Below, piece after piece: positions 26,361 to 34,087 of a stretch of DNA of 64,000 bases. The position numbers and the translations under genes are program-made. The stretch's first letter is position 1, and every line of letters starts with the position of its first letter. Origin of the DNA: Deinococcus roseus (GTDB lineage: Bacteria; Deinococcota; Deinococci; Deinococcales; Deinococcaceae); assembly GCF_014646895.1 (NCBI RefSeq), contig NZ_BMOD01000005.1:209452-273451 (forward strand). Reading direction: 5' to 3'. The notes below the pieces were generated by a model, which ran no database searches, was not told where the DNA came from, and saw only the letters and a list, made by a program, of their open reading frames with translations.

Positions 26361-29300
26361 TCAACCCCGCGTCACCACGGCAAAACCACGGGCCAGCAGC
26401 ATCTGCATCAGTTCAGAGGTGGGTTTGGCTCCGTAGAATTCCCATTGCACAATGCGGCGTTCTCTGGGGGTCTGGAACTTGCCCCGATGCACCCAGATGG
26501 TGTCCTTGTCGATCTGGGTTTGCAGGGTGGAGGTGAGTTTCACAAAGTTCTCGGTGGGGGTGCCATTGACCGTGAGGTAGCGGTGGTAGTTTTTGGTTTC
26601 CACAGCCATCACCGTGTTGGCAGCAATGGGGATGTTGCCCAAATCATGAAAACGTGCACCCAGAGAGGTGGAAACATAAACTTCACGGTCACCTCCATGC
26701 AGCACCTGGGCATGGTCAGAGGCGGCATCTCCCCTTTCTTTGTTGTTGCCTTTCAGGTTGCCAATCTGCTGGTGGGTTTTGGCGGGAATGTTGCGTGGCG
26801 CGGGCAGCAGGGCAATGGGTCCCTTTGGAGCAGGAAGCAGTTTGGGAGCTGGCGGATCTTCCTTGACGGTCACCTTCACTTCTGCTTCTGACTCGTGTTC
26901 CACAGTTGGCCCTTTGATGTCCGGGTTGATGCTGGCATAAATGTGGGCGGTTTCTTTGCTCTGCTTTTGCTGGTCCGCCACCAGATCAATCTGGGTCAGG
27001 CGGTGTTTCTGTTTGAGGGCCCCCAGTTTGCCTTTGATTTTCTTCAGGCTGAGTTTGGGATTTTTCAGCAGGGCTGTGCCTTCCTGAGAGGCTTGCTGCA
27101 AGTCTGCCTGTTTCTGAGCATCGGTGCGTTTGTCTTCAGAATTCTTGCCCTTGCCAAAGGGTTTTTTCACCGTCTCCACGATTCTGGCAATCACCTTGTC
27201 GATGGCTGCATCCACCTTGCCCTGCACCCTGGTGATGAACTCCCGGATCTTGTTGGAGACATTTCCCAGCCCGATCAATCTGGCCAGGAAACCAATCACC
27301 AGCGGGATCATGCTGGCAAGGCTGCGTTCAATCCAGCCAATGGCTCCCCCAATGGCTCCGGTGGCAATGGCATGAATGCTGTTGATCACGGCCTCCACAA
27401 AGGAGAGGATCTGGTTGGCTTTCTCCCACAGGAACATCACGGTGTTGTAAATGGCAATGACCGCCTGCACGATGGCCCCGGCTGGGTTGAACATGCTGAC
27501 CACTTTCATGACGGCCTGCTTGATCACGGTTTCGATCAGCCAGTTCTGGATGGCGTCGATGACCATCTGTTTGAGGTTCCCCAGGTCCTCTTTGACTTTC
27601 TCCCACAGAGCCTGGATGCCTCCAGAAATCAGGGTCTGGATGTGTTCATAGAGTTTTTCCAGCAGGCGCACATTGCGCTCTCCGATGAGTTTCACGGCTT
27701 TGGCCCGCATGCGGTCGTAGGTGATGCCCAGCACCTGCAAGACCAGTTTGAAGATGCTGCCCAGAGACAAATCTGTTGGGGGCTGGATGCCTGCTTTCAT
27801 CAGGCTGCCAAAAAGCCACTGCATGAATCCGGCTTTCAGGTGGGTCCAGATGTTGCCCACAAAGGCATTCAGGCCCCCTTTGATGGCGGCCAGCAGGTTG
27901 GAGAGGAACCCGATGGGGTCGTTGAGGATCAGTTTGATGGTCTCTTCGCCTTTGCGCAGGGCGGCCTGCAGTCGGGCTTTGAATTCCATCAGCACCCGGA
28001 TGACCTCGCCCACAGCGTCCACCAGCCCCCTCAGCATGCCGCTGTTTTCTTCTTCCAATTTTTTGATGGCGCTGTCGGCATCCTCCTGGGCTTTCTGGTA
28101 ACGTTCAGCCATTTTCTGGGCCAGTTCCTGGGCCTGGGTGTCGATGCTGCTTTGCATCTCGGAGAAGCGGGATTCCATGTCCCTCTGGGCGTTCAGGCCC
28201 ACCGATTGCAGGTCTGAGGGAAGGCTTTGCACATAGGTCTGGATCTCGGACTGACCGCGCTGGATTTCGCTTTTGGCCGCCTTGATGCGGGAATCCACAA
28301 ATTGCCCGATGCGGTTCACCAGCACATCGGTTTCCTGGGTGAATTTTGCCCTGGCCCGCTTGAACCCTTCTTTGAGGCCATCCGGGCAGGCCCTGAAGAG
28401 GTCTGCCACCCAGCGTGCCGCTCCAGTCACCCCTGAATAGCGTTCCTCGCGGAATTTCTCTTTTTCCAGCTCTGCATTGCGTTTGAGGTTGTCTGCAGCA
28501 CGGGTCAGGCCCTGCTCGAACTGGCGCATGGCCTCGTCTTGCAGGCCATCAAGGTGTTTCTGGGCTGCTGTTCTGGTTTTGTTGTAAATGCGCTCGATGT
28601 TGTCTGTGACAGCTTTTCTGCGGGACTCATTGCGCTCTTTGGCGCTTTGCTGCTTGAGGCGGACTGCAGTCCCCCCCTGCACTCTGGCCCTGGCAAGGCT
28701 GGCTGCGCCCTTTTTGCTGTCTCCAGAAACTGCTGACTTTGCAGCGCTCTGAATCTGGTTTTCGGTCCTGGGATACGACTGCAATCCTGTCAACGCCTGG
28801 GATTGCAATTTCTGGTTCTGGTCCAGCACTTTTGAAAAGCGGGAATCGTTGGCTTTTTTAAAGGAGCTTTCGGGCAATTCGGTTTTCTTCAGTTCGTCTT
28901 TTCCAGTGTCCAGGTTCTGTTTGATTCCAGCATCAAAATTCTGTTTTGGCTGAGGAACAGCACCTGAAGTGTCCACGTTTGGGGTCTGGGCTGGAGTTTC
29001 TGAAGCCAGTGGCGTGGCTGTTCTGACAGGCTGACTGCCGGGATCTGGAGCCTGGGCTGCCGTGGCCTGCAGTGTGCCCGAGGCGTTGTCCGTTTGCTGC
29101 TGAACGGCCCCTCCTGCAGCCTGCTGGATCTGAGAAGCCTCGCCATGTTGCATGAACTGGTCGGCGTTGTCCAGGGTCTGGGGCATCAGGCGGTCAATTT
29201 CCTGCCTGAGCAGGCCTGTAAAATTGCCGGGCTGCACCGATCCGGTGGGTGCCCCATCCATGGTGGCCACCTGGGATGCCGCCGCACCCGCAGAACGGGC

Positions 29301-29543
29301 ATTGGCAGGATCCTGGGCCGCATTTTCCAGATCTCCCCTTTTCTTGCTGGCCGGGTCATGCTGACCCAGTTTGCGGCTTTTGTCCTGCAGGTCCCACACG
29401 GTTTTCTGGAAACGGGGGTCCTGAGCGGCCTTGCCTTTTGGGGTCAGGCTGGTTTTTCCAGAAACCGTTCCTCCACTGCTTTTGCGGGCTGCGGGGGTCA
29501 CCGGGCCTGAACTTTTGCGGGGGGCAGGGGCTTTGCTGGTCAT
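26361..29543 (-). CDS. eCIS-linked giant protein with nuclease-like C-terminus, candidate effector
   Basis: The 1060-aa protein is the last gene of the contractile-injection operon and overlaps the AAA+ ATPase gene by four bases. Residues 1-300 are low-complexity, rich in Q, A, S, P and K. Residues 300-530 are charged helices, probably coiled coil. Residues 545-760 are strongly hydrophobic helices (for example AIVQAVIAIYNTVMFLW). After a proline-rich linker (about 875-930), the last 110 residues contain FHDLGNIPIAANTVMAVETKNYHRYL. The acidic residue and E-x-K (Asp967, Glu982, Lys984) match the restriction-endonuclease toxin pattern seen in polymorphic toxins. Inference: cargo with a translocation-like body and a nuclease tip. 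A structural role is the alternative. No immunity gene is recognised next to it. Confidence 0.65.
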   Translation of the reverse strand: MTSKAPAPRKSSGPVTPAARKSSGGTVSGKTSLTPKGKAAQDPRFQKTVWDLQDKSRKLGQHDPASKKRGDLENAAQDPANARSAGAAASQVATMDGAPTGSVQPGNFTGLLRQEIDRLMPQTLDNADQFMQHGEASQIQQAAGGAVQQQTDNASGTLQATAAQAPDPGSQPVRTATPLASETPAQTPNVDTSGAVPQPKQNFDAGIKQNLDTGKDELKKTELPESSFKKANDSRFSKVLDQNQKLQSQALTGLQSYPRTENQIQSAAKSAVSGDSKKGAASLARARVQGGTAVRLKQQSAKERNESRRKAVTDNIERIYNKTRTAAQKHLDGLQDEAMRQFEQGLTRAADNLKRNAELEKEKFREERYSGVTGAARWVADLFRACPDGLKEGFKRARAKFTQETDVLVNRIGQFVDSRIKAAKSEIQRGQSEIQTYVQSLPSDLQSVGLNAQRDMESRFSEMQSSIDTQAQELAQKMAERYQKAQEDADSAIKKLEEENSGMLRGLVDAVGEVIRVLMEFKARLQAALRKGEETIKLILNDPIGFLSNLLAAIKGGLNAFVGNIWTHLKAGFMQWLFGSLMKAGIQPPTDLSLGSIFKLVLQVLGITYDRMRAKAVKLIGERNVRLLEKLYEHIQTLISGGIQALWEKVKEDLGNLKQMVIDAIQNWLIETVIKQAVMKVVSMFNPAGAIVQAVIAIYNTVMFLWEKANQILSFVEAVINSIHAIATGAIGGAIGWIERSLASMIPLVIGFLARLIGLGNVSNKIREFITRVQGKVDAAIDKVIARIVETVKKPFGKGKNSEDKRTDAQKQADLQQASQEGTALLKNPKLSLKKIKGKLGALKQKHRLTQIDLVADQQKQSKETAHIYASINPDIKGPTVEHESEAEVKVTVKEDPPAPKLLPAPKGPIALLPAPRNIPAKTHQQIGNLKGNNKERGDAASDHAQVLHGGDREVYVSTSLGARFHDLGNIPIAANTVMAVETKNYHRYLTVNGTPTENFVKLTSTLQTQIDKDTIWVHRGKFQTPRERRIVQWEFYGAKPTSELMQMLLARGFAVVTRG

Positions 29544-31297
29544 GGTTCACCTGTGGGGGGATGCTGTCCCATCTGGCGGTATTCCCGTTGCACGGCGTGC
29601 TGCAAATGCTGAAATTGCAGAGGAACCCCCTCCTGCAACCCCAGCAAGGTGGCCTGCAGCACCACATTGCGGATCTGGCCTCCCGTAAAATCACACTGCT
29701 CTGCCAGAAAATCCAGTTCTGCAGGGCGCAACTGGTGGCTGGCAGGGAGGTGCAGTTTCCAGATTCTTTCCCGTTCAGCGGCCCTGGGACAGGGAAAATC
29801 GATGACCAGATCCATGCGCCGCTGGAAAGCCGTGTCGATGCGGTCTGCAGCGTTGGTGGTGATCAACAGGATGCCCTGGTAGTGCTCCAGGCGTTGCAGC
29901 AGGTAATTGGTTTCCAGGTTGGCATAGCGGTCGTTGGCATTGCCAACGGCGGTGCGCTGGGTCAAGAGGGCGTCTCCTTCATCCAGCAGCAGGATCACGT
30001 CTTCAGATTCGGCCTGCTCAAAGACCTCATCCAGGTTTTTCTCGGTCTCTCCGATGAATTTGGACACCACCCGTGAAAGGTCCACCCGGTACAGCGGCAT
30101 GTCCAGTACGCCAGCCAGAACCCTGGCAGTCAGGGTTTTTCCTGTGCCACTTGGCCCGGAAAACAGGGCTTTCACGCCCACCGGGGGAACCAGCACCTCT
30201 GGAAGGTGCTCTCCCAGTTGTTCCCGGAACCTGCAGCGGGCTTCCAGCAGCCGCAAATCCTGCATCACCGTTTCCGGAAGGGCCAGATCCTGGTGGCTTC
30301 CAGAAGAAGGGAGGGCATTCACACTGGGATGCAGGGCTGAGGTGCGCAAATCCTCTCCTCTGGCCTGACGGATCAGGTTCCCGGTGGGCAAACGCCGGTG
30401 GGTAATGCCTCCAGTTTGACCTGTCACCTGCTGCCAGATCCGCTGGCGCTCTGAGGGAGCAGGTTTGTTCAGCACCACCCGGTGGGCACGGGTCTGCACC
30501 GACTGGTGCTGGGAGGACACAGCAAACACCGGAATCCCCAGAGGCAACTCTGGCAGTTTAAGGGTGTCCTGAGACTGGGGAAGCTTGACCAGAGGAACCG
30601 CGTCCAGCACCACTGCCAGCAGGGCATTTTCATGAAAGGTGTCCGTCAGATCGCAAAGCAGGATGCCTTTCTGGTGTTGTCTGGCAGTGGCCTGCAGCAG
30701 CGTCTTGCGGCCTGAGTGCCGGACCCCGGACACCAGCACATCCTGCAAAGCTGGCAAACGAAAACCCTCAGGCAAAAACAATTCTGACAGGACGGGAAGT
30801 CTGGATTCCGGCAGATGCCTTTCCAGAGTGCTGTGGTCCCTGAGGACCTCCCACAGTTCAGGTTGCACACACACAGGGCGCTGCAAACGGGTTCCCTCCT
30901 GATGCACAAACCTCAGCAAACCCAGACGCACCCACTGTTCCAGCAGATGACGGACAGGCAAAGGGGTGTAATCCTGCCACCACTGTTCCAGCAAGCCCAC
31001 TGTGGGGTACCCCTGCCCCGTGAGGCCCTCAAAAAGAGCACTGAAGCGCACATCCTCCTCCACACTGCCGATCAGAAAAACCAGCGCCAGTTCCTCATCG
31101 GTGAGGTTGAGGCCCTCTTTCAAACGCATGATGGGATGGGCAAAGGGGGTTTTAAAGGGCCTCAGGTCCGAGAGTTCCTGCTGGTAGGCTTCCAGAAAAG
31201 GCAACTCCTGAAAACCTCCCAGTTGTTCTTCAAGGGCAGGAAGGGCAAGGCGCAGCATCTGGTAAAAATGCAATTTGAAGGGTGCAAGGTCCATCAT
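29540..31297 (-). CDS. eCIS AAA+ ATPase (Afp15-like)
   Basis: 585 aa. The first 370 residues are a helical, degenerate ATPase-like region. The classical AAA+ module follows: Walker A GPSGTGKT (381-388), Walker B LLLDEGD (436-442), sensor 1 LLITTNAADRID, and arginine finger FQRRMDLVIDF. This ATPase is a constant member of Afp/PVC-type clusters, where it is thought to help assembly or disassembly of the particle; it is absent from contractile phage tails, which supports the eCIS assignment. Coupled by four-base overlaps to the genes on both sides. Confidence 0.92.
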   Translation of the reverse strand: MMDLAPFKLHFYQMLRLALPALEEQLGGFQELPFLEAYQQELSDLRPFKTPFAHPIMRLKEGLNLTDEELALVFLIGSVEEDVRFSALFEGLTGQGYPTVGLLEQWWQDYTPLPVRHLLEQWVRLGLLRFVHQEGTRLQRPVCVQPELWEVLRDHSTLERHLPESRLPVLSELFLPEGFRLPALQDVLVSGVRHSGRKTLLQATARQHQKGILLCDLTDTFHENALLAVVLDAVPLVKLPQSQDTLKLPELPLGIPVFAVSSQHQSVQTRAHRVVLNKPAPSERQRIWQQVTGQTGGITHRRLPTGNLIRQARGEDLRTSALHPSVNALPSSGSHQDLALPETVMQDLRLLEARCRFREQLGEHLPEVLVPPVGVKALFSGPSGTGKTLTARVLAGVLDMPLYRVDLSRVVSKFIGETEKNLDEVFEQAESEDVILLLDEGDALLTQRTAVGNANDRYANLETNYLLQRLEHYQGILLITTNAADRIDTAFQRRMDLVIDFPCPRAAERERIWKLHLPASHQLRPAELDFLAEQCDFTGGQIRNVVLQATLLGLQEGVPLQFQHLQHAVQREYRQMGQHPPTGEP

Positions 31298-32850
31298 CGG
31301 TCCACCTCGAATTGGAAGTAAAGGCCCACACCCGCCTGAGGAAGCCAGCCAGGATCCCGGTCCAGCCTGGCCAGGCGGATTTCAATGGGGTGGGTTTCCA
31401 GCGAAAAGGTTGCCTCAACACGGGCTGCACCCACCTCCAGAATGCCTGCCTGCTGGCAGAGCAGCCCAAAAGGATCTGAGGTGTCCAGAAGGGTTTCTAA
31501 AATCAGGGTCAGGTTGTGCAGCAACCTCTGGGCGTGGGGCTGCGTGGAAGACCAGAGGTTGTCTGGCAGCCGAATTCTGGGGGTCCAGGTGGCAGGTTTT
31601 CCTGCAGCCGTGTGACAAAGGATCCAGAGGGGATCTGATCTGAAATCTTCAAACACCATCAGCCCCACCCGCCCCAGCAAGGCCCAGGGAGATTGCGCTC
31701 TGGGGGTCAGGTCGCTGAAATCCGTGACCAGATCCAGCTGCAAGAAAAGATTCATCAGGAACAGCAGTCCAGCATACCTCGAACGCATGCGGGTGGTTTC
31801 CGGGAATGGGGCTTCAGAAGCTTGTGGAAGGTCCGGGGCCAAAACAGGCTCCAGAGCATCCGTCTGGGAAAATTCCACAGGCCCTTCAGGCACATTTTCT
31901 TGCTGGTGCTGGAGGGCAAGGTCCGGGGTGGCTGCTGGCAGGACGGATGGAAGCCGGGCAGGAAAATCAGGATTTTCCTGGGCATCCTGATTCTTCTTTT
32001 GTTGTGGAGCCTCTTCCAGAAAGGACTGTGTTGTTTTCTGTTCCTGCTGGTTCTCTGCTTCTTCGTCATCTTCTGGAGACCAGATGGGTTTGTTTTCAGG
32101 GTTCAGCAACAGCACCCACTGGCAGGCCAGAAACCTGAGCTCCGGGGCAGACAGCATCAACAAGGTCAGGCAGTGGATGTCCTGTTCTTCCATCGGAGAT
32201 TGCATCTGGGACACCTGCTGCAAACGGTCCAGCACCGCCCTGACCTGTGTATTCCTGGCGGGGAAACCCTGTTCCATCATGGCCTTCAGCTGTTTCCGCA
32301 AACTGAGAGGAGCTGTCAGAAACTCTCGCATTGCCCCAGGAAGTTCAGGCAGCAGGTGATGGCGGGCCAGGTGCCGCACCGCCTCCGTCACAAAAGTGGC
32401 AGGCAGGGCAGAAATCCAGCGTTTCCTTTCTGTCCAGTCCAGCAGCAGCAAAACCCCCGGCAATTCAGGCAGATGTTCTGCGGTCAGGGCTTCCGGGGTG
32501 CCCCTCCCCCACCAGACAGGATCAGGGAAAGCCCGGATGAGACACAACAATTCTTCTTCGGGGGATGCAAAGAACACCGCATCTGCATCTGAGGGAATCC
32601 AGCCCATCTGGGGCCTCACTGCCTTTTGCCAGAGGTCCAGCACACAGTCCTGCAGGCGTTTCTGCCATTGCTGGCCCTGTTTTGGGAAAGGCAGGGCCAG
32701 CTTGCGGATCACCAGCCTTCCCCGACGTGGAAATCCCGGCAGAGAAAAGGTGGTGTCCTGCAAGAGGCGCTCCAGGCTGTACCGCTGGGGGTAACTGTCC
32801 TGCAGGTGGGTTTGCAGGGTCAGTTTGCGGATGGTGTCTGCTGTGTTCAT
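31294..32850 (-). CDS. Afp14-like length-control (tape measure) protein of eCIS
   Basis: 518 aa, helical, with an acidic and glutamine-rich linker around residues 260-335. The segment RYAGLLFLMNLFLQLDLVTDF near residue 360 resembles the AGL-L-PFL--LF--L motif of the contractile injection system tape-measure family. Its position directly upstream of the AAA+ ATPase gene is that of afp14. Afp14 sets tube length. Sequence similarity by eye is weak, so the call depends partly on gene order. Confidence 0.65.
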   Translation of the reverse strand: MNTADTIRKLTLQTHLQDSYPQRYSLERLLQDTTFSLPGFPRRGRLVIRKLALPFPKQGQQWQKRLQDCVLDLWQKAVRPQMGWIPSDADAVFFASPEEELLCLIRAFPDPVWWGRGTPEALTAEHLPELPGVLLLLDWTERKRWISALPATFVTEAVRHLARHHLLPELPGAMREFLTAPLSLRKQLKAMMEQGFPARNTQVRAVLDRLQQVSQMQSPMEEQDIHCLTLLMLSAPELRFLACQWVLLLNPENKPIWSPEDDEEAENQQEQKTTQSFLEEAPQQKKNQDAQENPDFPARLPSVLPAATPDLALQHQQENVPEGPVEFSQTDALEPVLAPDLPQASEAPFPETTRMRSRYAGLLFLMNLFLQLDLVTDFSDLTPRAQSPWALLGRVGLMVFEDFRSDPLWILCHTAAGKPATWTPRIRLPDNLWSSTQPHAQRLLHNLTLILETLLDTSDPFGLLCQQAGILEVGAARVEATFSLETHPIEIRLARLDRDPGWLPQAGVGLYFQFEVDR

Positions 32851-32933
32851 GGGTGTTTTTCACCTCCAATTTGTCAAAGGAACAACCTGCACTGGGCATT
32901 TCTGGATCTGGTCAAAAATCAATTGTTTCTTTT

Positions 32934-32961
32934 GCTGAGCGCTGATTGCTGATCACTGATC
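32934..32961. repeat. Tandem heptamer tract (GCTGATN)4
   Basis: Four in-phase heptamers occur: GCTGAGC, GCTGATT, GCTGATC, ACTGATC. They lie in the 124-bp gap inside the eCIS operon, one of the few real gaps in it. The heptamer differs from the GCCGAGR type at 10.3 and 47.7 kb. Confidence 0.7.
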
Positions 32962-32974
32962 GCCTTCTCTGTCT

Positions 32975-34087
32975 TCAGTAACTGTTGTTCCAGTACAGCG
33001 TGGGATCGGTGAACATCGCCCAGCGCTGGCTGAAATCCAGCAAATAACTGCCCCAGTACCCCAGGGAAGTGCGCGAAAAACCTTCTCCGCTGTTCAGGGC
33101 TTCTTGCATCATGCGTCGGGTTCCACTGCGGCTGAGGGTGGCCTGGGATCCGGTGTTCAGTTGTGCAGGAAGGATTCCAGTGGGGGGCAGGAAAGCAAAA
33201 GCTTCATCGAAGGCATTGGCTGTGATCTGTCCGGGGTCTCCTCCCACATTCGCCACCAGTTGCCCGAGCTGTTCGTGGTACTGCTGAAGCATGGCGTGGT
33301 TTCTGGCCCGGTTCTGGGAGAGGTTGAGTTTTTCTTGCAAGGCGTGAAACAGGGACCTGCGCACGGCCCAACCATCCAGAACCCATCCCGAGGTGCGGGT
33401 GTGCAGCAGGGTAAGGGGTTCCTCATCGCTGGAAATCCAGTCTCGCACGGGGTCAGGCAGCACGAGTTCAGGCCAGAAGTCATCCTGGAGGGGATTGACT
33501 GGGGTGGGATTGCGCGTGCCATAACAGAAGTGGGCCAGCAGGTTTTGCTGCTGGGAGGCCACAGCGTTCTGGATGGCTTTCTCTGCATCAGGCCAGCGGT
33601 GCAGTCGGAACACCACACCCGGCATCTGGTCTTTGTAATTGCATTTGCTGGGTGCCCCACCCATCCCGAACATCGGTGCCCGGCCTTCCAGACGGGACCT
33701 GGGGGTCACGGTCAGCACGTACACCCGGTCTTTCTGTACGGTGTCTGACACATAGATGCCTTCATTGCAGTTGCGGAATTCTCCATCGTCGTCTTCAGTG
33801 TCCGTGTAGATGTCATGGATGTTCAGCTGGATTTCACTGTCCAGCACCAGAGGGGTGCCCAGCCGGTTGAAGCCCCATCCGGGGGTGATTTTGAGGGTCT
33901 GGTTCTGCAGGGTGACCTTCAGGCCCTCTGCCACCCCTGAGCCGTGCAGCAGACCAAAGCGCTGGTCCAGGTTGTCCAGTGCAGCGTAAAGCCGCTTGAG
34001 GTCTTCGGCACTGAGGGCACGTCCGTTGAAGAAGTGCGGAACTGCCCCACTTCTGGCTGCGATGAATTCGTCCAGCAGGGTGTTCAT
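32975..34087 (-). CDS. eCIS-associated protein of unknown function with fibre-module N-terminus
   Basis: 370 aa, no signal peptide. Residues 15-85 (PHFFNGRALSAEDLKRLYAA, then GLLHGSGVAEGLKV and LKITPGWGFNRLG) share a pattern with residues 19-88 of the 752-aa protein encoded just upstream. The pattern is an aromatic-rich start, G--L---D, G-G---GL-V and TPG. The rest is mixed, ending in aromatic residues (YWGSYLLDFSQRWAMFTDP). Four-base overlap with the neighbour shows co-translation. Probably a baseplate-peripheral or fibre-related protein. I do not recognise a named family. Confidence 0.6.
   Translation of the reverse strand: MNTLLDEFIAARSGAVPHFFNGRALSAEDLKRLYAALDNLDQRFGLLHGSGVAEGLKVTLQNQTLKITPGWGFNRLGTPLVLDSEIQLNIHDIYTDTEDDDGEFRNCNEGIYVSDTVQKDRVYVLTVTPRSRLEGRAPMFGMGGAPSKCNYKDQMPGVVFRLHRWPDAEKAIQNAVASQQQNLLAHFCYGTRNPTPVNPLQDDFWPELVLPDPVRDWISSDEEPLTLLHTRTSGWVLDGWAVRRSLFHALQEKLNLSQNRARNHAMLQQYHEQLGQLVANVGGDPGQITANAFDEAFAFLPPTGILPAQLNTGSQATLSRSGTRRMMQEALNSGEGFSRTSLGYWGSYLLDFSQRWAMFTDPTLYWNNSY

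Noticed and set aside
26361..29543. DUF4157 (HExxH) domain, common in eCIS-linked giant proteins
   Set aside because: No HExxH motif was found in the N-terminal region of this protein.
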